A stretch of DNA of 64,000 nucleotides from Varroa destructor. Taxonomy: Eukaryota > Arthropoda > Arachnida > Mesostigmata > Varroidae. The stretch lies in the NCBI RefSeq assembly GCF_002443255.2, contig NW_019211457.1, positions 23,441,709 to 23,505,708 of the forward strand, given 5' to 3'. Shown piece after piece: positions 52,744-63,522 of this stretch (the first letter of the stretch is position 1; every line of letters starts with the position of its first letter). The position numbers and the translations under genes were made by a program. The notes beneath the pieces were generated by a model. That model saw only the letters and a list, made by a program, of their open reading frames with translations. It had not been told where the DNA came from and searched no databases.

Positions 52744-55134
52744 CTATAGTAAAGCTTTATAAAAAATCAATCGCAATGCTAATGTCTTCGTGTCCACAGA
52801 GATGTCTTGCAAACTAGCCAGCCTGATGTTTCAGGAAGTAAATAGATTTATTTTTTTGTCTTTATACGACTTACAACGCTGAGAGATTGACCGTGCAGAA
52901 TAATGATACCGTCGAATGGCATTGTGCCTGTCTAACTACATGGGAAGGTTGTAGAACGAACGAAAAATAATATTGAAACAGCATTATAAATAATATATAC
53001 ATATATGAGACGATATACGACGACAGGCTCTGTTTGCATACACTGCGTAGATAACAATAGCTGTGCTAGAGAGAGATTACGTTATTTTGGCAGCTACAGA
53101 AGCAAAATTTCGCACTATAGATACTTTACCCCACAATAAATAAATCGGTAGAAAGTACAGAACTTGGACAAACACCGCATTTGCTATTATCAGTACGCTA
53201 GATGTCAAGCTTGTATCAGGCTGCCCATTTAGCGGAGAACTTCCTGTAATTTACTATCAGCGTGACATTCCACCAAAACTAATCTTTATCTTACAAGACT
53301 AGGGAAAGAACAATAGCACCGCCTGATTCTTCTTTGCCTTGTCCTAGTCGAGGAAATTCGCCGGGCCCAATAGCCGCCCCTTTAAAAGGCGTTGAAAGGA
53401 AGATAACACAGGCCGCTGTGTTGCGGGCACACAAAGCATTATTTTTTCCCCCTCGGGAGCAACGAGTGCCTCTGGAACATGGCGGCAGACTGTAAAAACG
53501 GGCAAAACGAAGCCAAACAGCTATCTCTAAACATTTTTATTGTCTTGTTCATAAAGTAACCTCGCGGCAAGTTTTCAGCTACACAGGCAAACGATCGTTA
53601 ATCTTCCATGCGTACTTTTCAAGATCGTGACATCGGGCGACAACGCACACCGGCGTACGACAGAGAACTAGCTTGAGGTTTATATTAATCGCCGCTGATC
53701 CGAGTCCGGTTTAGTCTTCTACATGTTCCATCTTGTTGCTAATTTCCGATCGTCATATTGCCATTGGCTGGTCGCGTGTGCAGTAGGAAGAATGGGCATT
53801 GGAATCGCCGCTATTCGAAATAGCCGCAAACGAGGGTCCAATGGGCATGGCCCAGAAAATGGTCGAGACAATTCAGATTATTGGGTCGTTGCTAGCAAGT
53901 ACGTAGAACAACGAGATACGCTAACAGCCACATCAACAGCAGAGACGGAAACAATTGCGTTCAGTCATATCTAATATGGGCAAAAACCTTTAATACGACA
54001 TCTAAACATGTATCTTGCCGGTTAGAGCTGCGGTATAGACCCGAATTCTGCTTACCGCTCAAGCTTCATAGTATATCAACGTTGTTAACAATTGCGGTGA
54101 AGCTTAGAAAAGAAACTGGGCTGAATTAGATGAAGCTAGACTTATTCTGAGACAATGAATTGAGAAACAGTAGGTGAAGAGCAAATATGGATTGCACTCG
54201 TAAAAACCCATCCCCAAGGTAACGAGCATCAGCAGCAATATAACTAATGCATCTGTTAATAACCCGCACATCCATAACAAAAATATGCCCGACTGCGAAC
54301 AGTAGCTGGATTGGGTAGTGATGTTCTTGGAGTGACTTTTTTTTCCATGTTCGTCTGCCCAGATTGTCTGAGAGAGGTTTAGCTCCGCATTTATCCAAGT
54401 TTATCTTCTTGAATTTCCAACAAACAAGTTCCGGGCGTTCGCTTCTGTCGAGATAAGAGTCGACCCTAATGCCGTACCTTAATCTAAATGCGTCAAGCCT
54501 ATATTATGATAGTAGAGTGAGTAGTTTGTTGAGCCGTTGTCTGATGACGGGGGCGGACATGTAATTATGGACGAGGCAGCTAAACGCTTCCAGATAAATG
54601 TATTCTCTTTAGCTCCTTATAATACGGGCCACTTCTAACTCGTATTCATGTAAATGAAATTTTGTGCCCCAACAGATATGCTAATTCTTAGCTCGACCAC
54701 TGTTACTTGAACCCTTTATGAAACAGCCATACAATAGAGAGCTTTAAAAGGGAAAAAAAATCTATATATCTAACATTTTTTTGGATATAGGTTGACAGTA
54801 TTGTATTTTTGTGTACTTTAATACGATAGTAGGGCTTGGAAAAAGTAAAACAAAAGTCTTACATATGATACGAGCTTTCGGCATATGACTGTCATCGGTA
54901 CGGATAGTTGCTCGAGTGGGGTGATATGGCTTTTCAAAAAAAATAGTTTAGCTGCACTCACCAGGTATAATTTTAAAAGTAAAGCACATAAGCGCTTCGT
55001 CAGCTCCTTTTATCGCATTTGCCAGTAAATACGTGTCGCACCAACCTTGGTTCCACTGCCTCTATTCCGTCCTGAACAACCTTTTTGTATATAGCCATAA
55101 TTTTCCGATTACTCTTCCGGCCTATGTGATCAAT

Positions 55135-55152
55135 GCTTTATATATATAAAGC
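55135..55152. repeat. 18-base perfect palindrome
   Basis: GCTTTATATATATAAAGC is its own reverse complement. It lies about 350 bases inside the 5' end of the 30.5-kb intron. Confidence 0.9.
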
Positions 55153-55500
55153 GTTATGATCCACCTAATATGGAAAATCGAGGCCTTTAAATGACGTAAA
55201 CCGGTCTGAGGTCAGCTTGCAGCGCAAGAACACACACGTATTGTAATAGAAATTGAGAAAAAAAACATATAACTTTTAGATAATGAAAGCAATTTTTGCT
55301 TGGCGGTTGTACTTATTCTATGTGTGACCAGTTGTTTTAAATTTACCTTTGCAGTACTTCTGGACGGCGACTTTGTTATATTGCATGTGAATAGAAGTTA
55401 CTGTAAGTAAAACAAGTAGAAACTCTATCGAAGTTCAGAATATAAGCAATTTACTTTTATCATGGTAGATCGCGATGGCAAGTACTGGGTGGATACTTAC

Positions 55501-55811
55501 CCCAAACTCTCGCCTCCAGGTCGGGCTTGATCGCTTTGAGTATTTTTCTGAAACTCGGTCGTTCCTGCATACGAGCCCCTCTTAATGGGTTTTCCTATGG
55601 CTAAAGTGCTAAGGCTATTTGGATTGGTTGCACCAGCGCTACCGTCCTCATTTTGCCGACTTTGCTCTTCACGCTGGCGTTGCTGTTCGATCTCCATGAT
55701 GAGTGCCTCCCTATACGAGTCGGGTAACATAAAGGAGGCGCGGGTGCCTCCGCCTGCGGTGTGACTCACTAAGTCAGTGAGTTGGCTTCGTTGACAAGCA
55801 CTACCCTGTTC
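55501..55811 (-). CDS. Linker exon with short charged helix (residues 227-329)
   Basis: The acceptor is aataacccag|GAA, only 274 bases after the preceding exon, and the donor is TTGGG|gtaagt. The exon is 311 bases, phase 0 in and phase 2 out. It encodes a polar opening (EQGSACQRSQLTDLVSHT), a Gly/Thr/Arg patch, then LPDSYREALIMEIEQQRQRE, a likely short coiled coil or single helix at about 255-279, followed by an Asn/Ser/Thr/Gly-rich disordered tail. No catalytic or metal-binding motif is present. Such charged helices after the zinc finger are common in active-zone scaffold proteins, but I do not recognise this one specifically. The next codon (Gly330) is completed 30.5 kb away at 24974. Confidence 0.8.
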
Positions 55812-56085
55812 CTGGGTTATTGAATGGTGCCAAACACGCCCAATAACAACAATAGAAATATATCAAATTAAGTGAAGGGTGTGACCGAAGAGGGAATGTG
55901 AAACTGAAAAGGCTACTGATTAGTTTCTATGTAAAAACGTCTTTTCCCTATCCGTCATCATCCAATTACATCGTTCGTTGTTTTGCCTTATCATTACTTA
56001 GAGTAACTACCTAAGTAAAAATTAGTAGAAGTATATAGGCAAAAATACAATGCGGATACCGTATTAGTCTGCTGATGATACATAC

Positions 56086-56193
56086 CATGCGTCTGACGGA
56101 AGGTACCCTATGGATCCCTGCTGCTCCAGAAGCGGTATCCATACCTAATCCGATACTCGTGCATCTTCGTCGACACAAACTACAGCGCCAGAT
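56086..56193 (-). CDS. Zinc-finger exon, last cysteine pair (residues 191-226)
   Basis: This 108-base exon is phase 0 at both ends. Its acceptor is acctgcatag|ATC and its donor is CGCATG|gtatgt. It encodes 36 residues beginning IWRCSLCRRRC. Trp192 and Cys194-X2-Cys197 supply the aromatic residue and the fourth zinc-binding pair, the same W-x-C-x2-C-R pattern found at the end of RIM fingers. Cys181 to Cys194 is 12 residues apart. The exon was found by searching for this missing pair between the first half of the finger and the next exon, and the frame and both splice sites fit without adjustment. The remainder is a short Gly/Ala/Ser linker ending in VPSVRRM. A weaker in-frame donor lies earlier, at CATAGG|gtacct, which would shorten the exon by seven codons. 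Confidence 0.8.
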
Positions 56194-57189
56194 CTATGCA
56201 GGTGGTTAATATGATTATAACCGAGTTCGATTCAGCAGAAGGCATCGGAAAGTATAAGTAGAATCAGTTAAAGGCACAAATAGACAGATTTCACGAGAAA
56301 ATGCGCAAATGGGTTCATTGTTAACGGTAAACGTCCTTAATAAAGACCTTCCTTCATTAGGCAGTTTATGGCCGAGCAAGATATTTCGCTGTATGTTCTC
56401 AGGATATATATGGTGTGGTATGATAAAAGGAAGGCGTTTATCCTCTACCAGTGGCACCAGAATATCCAAAAAAGGACTTTCTTAGTAGAAATAAGAAAAT
56501 GTTTAATATGACCGAAGATCAGCCAATGTGTGATGTCACTGGAAATCGACCATTTACAATGATGCAACTGTGTTCGCAATCTGCTGAAAAGACACAGGAG
56601 GCTCTTTTACAGCAGAACAATTGACTTTAGGCACACGTCCTATGCAAAGCAATTGACGTTATCACGCACAAGCCTTCTAAAGACATTAAGCCCAAACACG
56701 GTTATCAAAGACACTTAATTGGATGTTTGAATAAGTGGTAAACTTATGGATGGTTACTATTTCGAATGGTAGGCCATACATTTTTCAGAAAAATGTCACA
56801 CGAGCTCATACGAACTAAATTAGTGTAGGGTCAGGTGGCTATAAATGCATGTTTCGAAGTAGAAGTTGTGGCCCTTTCACAACTCCAGTTTGATTCCTTC
56901 GGATTACTATGTAAGGCATAGTGAGGAGTAGTCTAATAAGTTTATACATGGTAACCTTAACTGTCTTCCTGTTGCCATTAAGTAAGCGTCTAAAAGTATG
57001 AATAGAAGTGATGGGCCTATGAGCTACATAGGCTCCGAATGAAAGCCGCTATGGGATAGCAGCATATATCGGCCTATGCAAAAAAATCTAATTTAAACAT
57101 CTGTTTTCACTTGAAGACAGCTTGTACAATACACAACAAATAAATATGTTTGTGGTTTTACTCGGAGCCACAAACGAGGAGGGCCGCAC

Positions 57190-57290
57190 TCGGGCATAGA
57201 TGCACTTTGTTTCATGCTGGGAGCCAGCCGTTTAATAAAATGCGTAATGGCGATAACGGACGTAAAAGTCGAAACAAGGGAGGTATGTCT
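57190..57290 (+). repeat. SINE-like element, copy 2 (3' part)
   Basis: This stretch shares with copy 1 the order GGCA, GTTTCRTGC, a GCCARCCG-like segment, TAATGRCGAT, then CGGACGTAAAA-TC-AAAC and TATGTCT. The tRNA-like head is degraded or missing. It has the same orientation as the other copies and sits in the intron between the zinc-finger exons. Identity was judged by eye; an alignment would fix the ends. Confidence 0.45.
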
Positions 57291-57569
57291 GTGTTATTAC
57301 TAGAGCTCGATGCTAACAAAGCGATCAATTCTGTGTGTCTTTCACTGGCTTAAGTTGCTGGCGCCACAGCGATGCTGGATAAAAAAAAAGTCAAAGGAAG
57401 AGGCTCGGCAGTGAGCAACTAGATGCGACAACAGAACTTGTCGAAAATAACGCCGTCCGAGAGATCGTAAATTGCAAAAAGCAGCGACGACTAAATGAAA
57501 CCAGACGAACGTGATCCGAGACTTATGGTATAGCTAGTTGTAAGAACCAAGCCCTTTACCATTATTCGG

Positions 57570-57570
<1 letters not shown>

Positions 57571-57599
<29 letters not shown>
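57571..57599. repeat. (TA)n microsatellite, about 14 units
   Basis: An uninterrupted TA array of 29 bases in the intron between the two zinc-finger exons. Confidence 0.95.
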
Positions 57600-57602
<3 letters not shown>

Positions 57603-57957
57603 CCTCTTTTTTAAGTGTAAACACCACTGAGCTTTGCGGACCTAGAAAAAAAACTCCTAATCTCATTTACACAAAGTACACATGAGTCATATCGGTGAGA
57701 TTTCCCCAACAACAGCTTCTTTTCTGCTTACCCCACTTGATAACAGCTGACGAACAGTAAGATGATGATCAAAATTTTGGTATTTGATAATAGATAAATA
57801 AAAAAAAGGATGTTTATCTGGATCAAGGTCCAAATGTACCACTATCCTGGATGGTTTATTCTGTTCGAAGCATTCGAAGAGAGATTTTATGTACTATATA
57901 AAAAGAAAAGATTAGATACAAAGTCTTGCAATCGTTCCGTCTTGGTTCTCAACTTAC

Positions 57958-58198
57958 CGTGACATTGTCAGAAGTATATGACGCGCAGTCCTCACAAATT
58001 GGACTTTTGCATTCATCACAAACCTTCCTAGGCTCGTCCTTGGAAAACATTTTACGACAGATGCGACACTCTCCGAAGCTAGCTTTGCCTTTGCCGGCCG
58101 GTAATTTCTTGTCATTATTAGCGTCTCCACTTTCTGTCTGACTACTAGTTCCGTCAGACGCAGCTAGTTGCGTGGATGCTCCCCCGGACGCCCCCTGT
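57958..58198 (-). CDS. Zinc-finger exon, first three cysteine pairs (residues 110-190)
   Basis: The acceptor is aaatttcag|ACAG and the donor is GTCACG|gtaagt. The exon is 241 bases, entering at phase 2 and leaving at phase 0. After a Ser/Thr/Gly/Asn-rich linker (111-140) and a basic stretch KKLPAGKGK, it encodes ECRICRKMFSKDEPRKVC, then DECKSPICEDC. The cysteines are at 154, 157, 170, 173, 178 and 181, with spacing CX2C-X12-CX2C-X4-CX2C. This is the zinc-coordinating core of a FYVE-type RIM/Piccolo finger; the fourth pair is on the next exon. The spacing matches the mammalian RIM finger, but the usual KTKFADG motif after the first pair is replaced by RKMFSKDEP, and the SKD-P element is more like the Piccolo/Bassoon fingers. 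Confidence 0.88.
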
Positions 58199-61100
58199 CT
58201 GAAATTTGAAAAATTAGATTGCTTACCGCCATCTTACCATCACCAGCGTATCAATAAGGCAATGTAACTCACCTATGAGCAGGGCGCAAAAAAAAGTATA
58301 AGGCTACATGTATAGAGTAGTTCAGGACAACGGCGTTACCGCTCCTTAAACGTCCTTGAACCTACGAACCGGTTTATTACATTTCCTATGCAGATTAAAC
58401 AAAAAAACGAAGTTTACAGCAGAGAGCTTCATCGTGCGCCTGTTTTATTCGTATGTTATTTTTTTAAACCAGCTAAGTTGGGAGGAGTCGCTCCAAAATG
58501 CTTTGTCTCGAACTTTCTACTAATTTTTGACATCAAAAGTTATTCGCTAAGCTATTCCTTACAACGTTTGACGTTAATTACTCCGTTCATACAAATGTTC
58601 GTGGTATGATACCCTGTAAACAAAGTCAAGCTAGTTCGAAAATAAGCAGGTGCGCTAGATTAGTCAGAGTCAGTATTAACGCAGCCAGTGTTTCTTTGTT
58701 GGGGTGAAACAGCGGCCATTTTAGGTAAATCGTCTAGAAAAATGGCTGCACAATCATTAGGAAAGCCCTCCAAATACATAAAAGATAGACTGAACTTAAA
58801 TTTCCTGGGTAACTGTAATCAGTTAATTAGCTATTTTATTCAGTAGATGAATAAAAATTTGCATATTAAATACAACGTCTTTTGCTGCTGTGATCTAAAG
58901 TTATTCACGCTCAGTGCGAGCACAGGTATCTTAGATGCGCAAACGATAATAACTTTATTATATGTTCGACAAAGCATTTTCCTTAACGCAGAACAAACTG
59001 ATCATTGTATTTATCGTCTGTCATATTTAATAATCATATCTACTATCTAACATTCCGGTCGTCTAGTAGGCATTGCTTCAGAAGCTGGATCCCATTAGCA
59101 CAAAACGGAATGCGTCTCTCCCTGGTTCCGAATTTAAACTACCTTAAATGTCGCTATGTTTAGTTGGCAAACGCGGTACACCTACATCGTTACTGAAACC
59201 AACGCCTGTACCTGCAATTTAGTTTACGCCGAGCAACACAGAAGACAACCCTTTGAAGACTCTTAATGTTCCTGCTCCGTAGTTCATTCGGAGAGGAGAA
59301 ACAGTCACACGATAAAAGATTCACCCGGAATCAATCTTTATGCCATGGAGGGACGATGGGTAGTTTTAGAAAGGAACGAAGTTCCCGTTATGCTATTTGC
59401 ACCCCAACCTTTATAAACTACTACGAGGCCTTTGTCAGCTTGCCCGTATGCTGATCTCCAGGTCAGTTCAAACGAACAAATGAGACAACGACTTTTCCCA
59501 TTAGCAACATGCTACCGAGTAGCAGGGAACGCAAATTCCTGTATGGCATAGTAGGTCGTTAGCGAAGTGTTGATATATCTGCACGTCTGTAGATTATTAA
59601 ACTGTATACTATAAGTTCGATTTTTTCAACGTTGCATGGATTCCATTCATGCGTGTTGGATGTCTCCTTCGACCCCGGAACCGACAGCAATATGGTAAAA
59701 TTTTTCAAAGTTACTTAATGTTTCATTCTGTGTTTTCAAGATCTACGTGATTAATATTGCAGTGTTTTTCAACGGCGTGATGGAAAAAAATGCCCCAGTA
59801 ATACACGTTCTGATTAGATCTATGTGGAGGGATTGGTGCTCAGCACGCTGCATTTTTTTTTATTGAACTTCTGTAGGGCTTTTTCGTTCGCTTTACAAGG
59901 CCTATTCATATGCTGCTTATCCTTCCACCAATTCACCACCGTCTCCGTGCAGTATTAATCGATCAGCTCCTATCATCCTGTTCCGACGCTACAGTTTCTG
60001 CTCAGGTCGAACTGAGCATTACGTGGTGAGCCAAGCGGTTCATTCTCATGGAATATACTTCCCTAGATTACAAAAAAATCTCCTCAAGTCTTTTACGTGG
60101 CTGGAGAGCTTCGTCCTCAACAAGCAAGTCCAAGTTACTCAAAAGAAAATCGGCTCATTGTTTGATGGGTTACACTACTAAACCACTACTATAAACATAT
60201 TCGTTACACATTAGAGAGCCCCATAATGATCTATTGACCTAGACAAAAATCATCTTAAACTTCTGCATTGGCTATGATTGAAGTAACTTCGCTAATTCGG
60301 TAAGTGACAGGTGTTTATAGAATGATGAAACTAAACCACATAGCCAGGCAGCTTTTCTAACGGCAAATAAATAGCGCCGAACAGCAGTACCTGACATAAA
60401 ACTCGAAACGCAAATGGTCTATGTCACCAAATTTCGGTTCTTACTTTCCAGAAGAGCGTGGGTACGCTTCTCTTTATTCTGATGGGAATTGTTGCTTCAG
60501 TCCTTCAACAAATAAGTAGGTTTGACAAAATAAATCGACAAGTTAACCCTTAATGGAAATTTCGAGGCAAAGAATACATTCGAGGTCGGCTGATTTAACA
60601 CAATGGACCTCAAAATATTGGTATCTCTATATCTTGCCGTAAAATATCCGTATATTAAGAGACGGCGATATAAATTATACTGCTGAACTTTTAGGTGAAA
60701 AGTGGACCAGCGCCAACTCTGACGGAAGACCGTTATCAGTTACTATGGTCGCTGGTGCCTTTAGCGTTCTTCTGCTAATGCGCTCTTCAGCTGGTGGTCG
60801 ATTTATTTCAGTAGTTGTTCCCAGACAATCAGAGGAATCGCGACGATATTGGATAGCCCTAACGGCAGCCTAAGTCGGCATGTTACCGGAAGCGTATTCC
60901 AGCGACAAAGTTTCATTGCTTCGGGTCTCGTATGCTTACTTCGAGTTTAAATTTGTCGACGTATCTTTCAAAGGGTACAAAGTTGGCTAATGAAGATAGT
61001 GCTGGCGAGTTGACAATAAGTTAAGACAATAGGCGTACAAAAAAAGTTCACTATTAGGTGTTACCTCTTGAGCTCGCTCCGTCAGTTGCTGGTCACTGTC

Positions 61101-61400
61101 GGCAACAAAGGTTAACTTAGTTCTTTCCTCGAAATAACTTTGGTTCGTCCAGCGGAGCCGAGATTTATTATTAATTTTAATAAATTCAACGCCCGACCAT
61201 ATTGGTGCTTTACTGTTTCATTGAGTGAGGTTACGCGCTGTAATCGAACTAGCCTATTAAGTTGGCTAGGGGACTAGGCAACGTACCTTGGAAGCCACAG
61301 CAGTTTATACGCAGTAGTTATTTACTTCGACATCTTCACAATCATATTGGTTAATTAGAGATAAAGCTTGTGTAATCCACAGCTGCATAAATTTACTCAC
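58199..61400 (-). other. Intron, 3.2 kb (phase 2)
   Basis: This intron lies between the helix exon and the first zinc-finger exon. It holds SINE-like copy 3. An acceptor/donor pair near 58.27 kb looks good, but its frame is closed in the required phase. No gene was seen. Confidence 0.7.
60341..60428 (+). repeat. SINE-like element, copy 3 (3' part)
   Basis: The end of this stretch, ACCTGACATAAAACTCGAAAC followed by a CA-rich segment and TATGT, matches the 3' portion of copies 1 and 2. Upstream similarity is weak. It lies in the intron between 61401 and 58198. Confidence 0.35.
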
Positions 61401-61678
61401 TTTTGCATCATCTCGAATTGCTGCTCCTTTTCGAAGACCTTTTCGAGGATGCATCGCTCCTCCTCGGTGAGGTGTCCGGTGAGTTCCCTATTGAACAACT
61501 TTGTAGGGGTAGTGGGGGGTGTCTTGGCAGGCTGAGAAAAACCCTGAATCCCCGATGCGACACTCTGTTTGAGTTTCGATAGCGCCCCACCTCGAGTCAC
61601 CCCGATAGTACTGCCCTCACCAGCGGCTGACCCAGTCCCGCCCGCAGAGCCGATCTCGCCATCACCGGTCTTCACGAT
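61401..61678 (-). CDS. RIM/Fife-type exon with Rab-binding-like helix (residues 18-109)
   Basis: This exon is bounded by acceptor ttt cag|ATC and donor CAAAA|gtgagt, is 278 bases long, and runs phase 0 in and phase 2 out. It encodes a Gly/Ser/Thr-rich stretch (18-47), a basic segment, a proline/threonine-rich linker (PAKTPPTTPTK, 67-77), and then the diagnostic segment starting LTGHLTEEERCILEKVFEKE and continuing QQFEMMQ. In RIM and Fife-like proteins, an L-T-E-E-E-R helix just before the zinc finger forms the first half of the Rab3-binding domain. The next residue, Lys110, is split across the intron (AA|A). The exon end therefore falls within this helix, just before a variable linker. The exon is expressed with the zinc-finger exons that follow, about 3.2 kb downstream on the minus strand. 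Confidence 0.82.
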
Positions 61679-63469
61679 CTGAAACGTCAAAATGCGCTGG
61701 AGTCAGCTAACTAGCCACGCCATGGAAAACATTTGAGTACTAATGCTTTGATACTAATAAATTGGTTTATGTAGACTGCGTAGTACCTGATTAGCAGATT
61801 AATTTGAGCAAAATAGAATACTAAATTCATTAGATCAGCAGTGTCGTGCTTAGTAATTGTATACAATCAGGGCTATATACTACGTTTGTGAGTTAGACAT
61901 TAGTGTGCTGTCAAATAGGATCTTGCAATAGTTCTTGCACACTTCTACTAGTGCGTAGTAGTTTCGGTTAATAAGTTACTGGGACTAGGTACGATGTACT
62001 AAATCTGATGCGCGTAAAGCACCCTGAACAAAAAAAAGCAGCTATACAATATATGAGCGAAAAGAAGATACGGTTTACTTTGTAAAAGACAGAGTAACAA
62101 AAATTATACGAAGCCTCAAAGAAAGTGGTAAAACGCAACAGGCGTTGATGACGACTGTCGATAAAATGCTTCCAGGGAAAATAAGCCTATATATGAAACG
62201 ATCAAACAGATCCAAAAGGATGCAAGAGTTGCTATCAACTTTTTAAATCGAACATGATGAAATATGTTTGTAACGTAGTTTGCAGCCTCTTTAACTGGTC
62301 CTTGTTAAGGGACTAGGAATCAAGCTTTTAAGTAGATATTGATGCTTGAAAAATTCAGCGCTTGAAGAACGAAGGGACTGCTATTTGTTACATAAGACCA
62401 CAAGTATAACATTCGAGCCTGAACAATTCTCTGAAGACATTTGGCATTCTAATCATTTATATTGATCATATAAATACAGTGACATAGACGCAAATGTGTC
62501 AGAAACAGATGATTCTACGAAAAGAAATATCGTTGGCGTATCCCTTTGATCAAATGCCTTCAGATGCTGCTGCTGCCCATTGAGCGCCAGCTAATAAATT
62601 TCCCGGGGATGGGGGGTGTGAGTGGGTGGAATTAGATTATCTGCAAGCGTACGTCCACAACCCCCTTGCCGATTCGTCTAACTAACGGCCAGTTCTGAGA
62701 TAACCACGCAGCTGTTACAAAAATAACGGTGCCAAAACGAAGGCATTACACTCAAACATTTTGCTTGGAGCAATGTCTTCTGAAGTTCCAATGAGATCAA
62801 TATCGGACAGCACAACGGAAGCGCACATTTGTGTAAATTGTCAAAACTTATGAACTTAGAATGAATAAAGTTAATTGTTTGTATGCGTTTATGTGTATAA
62901 GAGAAAAAACTACTATTATTTATTTGACGGATATTGAACTCAGGCTAATATTACGATTAGGAAATCCTATCTCCGGACAACACGCAATTCATGCGAATAC
63001 GAAGACGGCCATCATATAAAGTTGGGTCAGGGAACTGGTAGATTTGCATGTCTCTTTTAGCTATGATAATTAGAAAAATCACAAAGTGGATGGTAAAAGC
63101 ACGAGTGGAATTGCGACCGTAGCATGTGAAATGGAGTCTACCCATACGACTTGTGTCTTGGTTTGGCATCCCTACTCCGCCAATCGATACAACTTATATT
63201 TGTAACACATAGAAGTTACAACTGAGCAGTAAGTAGGCAGTTGTGCTATAAGTATACTAGTAGTATAAGTTGAAATTTGTCTTGAACTGCTTTAGAAGTT
63301 CCAAGTTGCTGTTCAGTGAGCGAACATCGAGCACCGTTCGAGGTACAACGCCTCTTCAATTTGTTTTGTTACTTCATAGCTTGAATCGAATCATAGAATC
63401 TAGATACAATCCCAACCGAAAACAGTACACTTTCTTCTCCGCGGAAATCACTTAATACCTTACGCTTAC
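61679..63469 (-). other. Intron, 1.8 kb (phase 0)
   Basis: This stretch lies between the probable first coding exon and the helix exon. It depends on the first exon being correct. Nothing else was recognised. Confidence 0.45.
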
Positions 63470-63522
63470 CATGAGGAGCCAGTTGACAGTGTTACTTCTC
63501 AGAATCGTGTTCTCACTCATGA
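63470..63522 (-). CDS. Probable first coding exon (residues 1-17)
   Basis: An ATG at 63520-63518 opens a 17-codon segment, MSENTILRSNTVNWLLM, which ends exactly at a strong donor (ATG|gtaagc, intron starting 63469). The intron is phase 0, as the acceptor of the next exon at 61678 requires. Two bases upstream of the ATG is an acceptor-like site, a C/T-rich run ending ttttag, so the coding start may lie in the second exon of the transcript after a 5' UTR exon outside the window. The same frame stays open about 100 bases further upstream without another ATG, so a longer N-terminus spliced from upstream cannot be excluded. No domain is visible. The call rests on donor strength, phase and the nearby ATG only. 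Confidence 0.45.

Larger units (their letters stand above)
24975..55500 (-). other. Intron, 30.5 kb (phase 2)
   Basis: This is the largest gap in the gene model, bounded by TTGGG|gtaagt and tttattcag. It contains four dinucleotide arrays, the 44-nt palindrome, one SINE-like copy with A and B boxes, GC-richer islands near 33.7-34.1, 44.58-44.70, 45.9-46.1 and 53.3-53.95 kb with coding-like fragments, and a candidate alternative exon at 52696-52743. The 151-codon plus-strand frame at 32188-32643 and the 83-codon frame at 53723-53974 match nothing I know. Cassette exons in phase 2 could be hidden here. Confidence 0.6.
56194..57957 (-). other. Intron, 1.8 kb, splitting the zinc finger (phase 0)
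   Basis: This intron lies between the third and fourth cysteine pairs of the finger. It holds SINE-like copy 2 and a (TA)n array. No other exon was seen. Confidence 0.75.
9910..63522 (-). other. RIM/Fife-family presynaptic active-zone gene, 5' part, eight exons
   Basis: This is a gene-level model built by hand from splice sites, reading frames and intron phases. The exons, 5' to 3', are 63522-63470, 61678-61401, 58198-57958, 56193-56086, 55811-55501, 24974-24610, 18710-18568 and 9978-9910. Every junction joins in phase, and the split codons give Lys110, Gly330 and Val452. The fragment encodes 522 residues: a glycine-rich N-terminus, an acidic/amphipathic helix (about 85-110), a CX2C-X12-CX2C-X4-CX2C-X12-CX2C zinc finger (154-197), and a long low-complexity linker. 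A helix directly before such a finger is the Rab3-binding layout of RIM, Fife/Piccolo and rabphilin-type proteins. The 3' end (PDZ, C2A, C2B expected) is outside the window. The choice between Rim and Fife is not settled. Cassette exons inside the long introns could have been missed. Confidence 0.78.
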
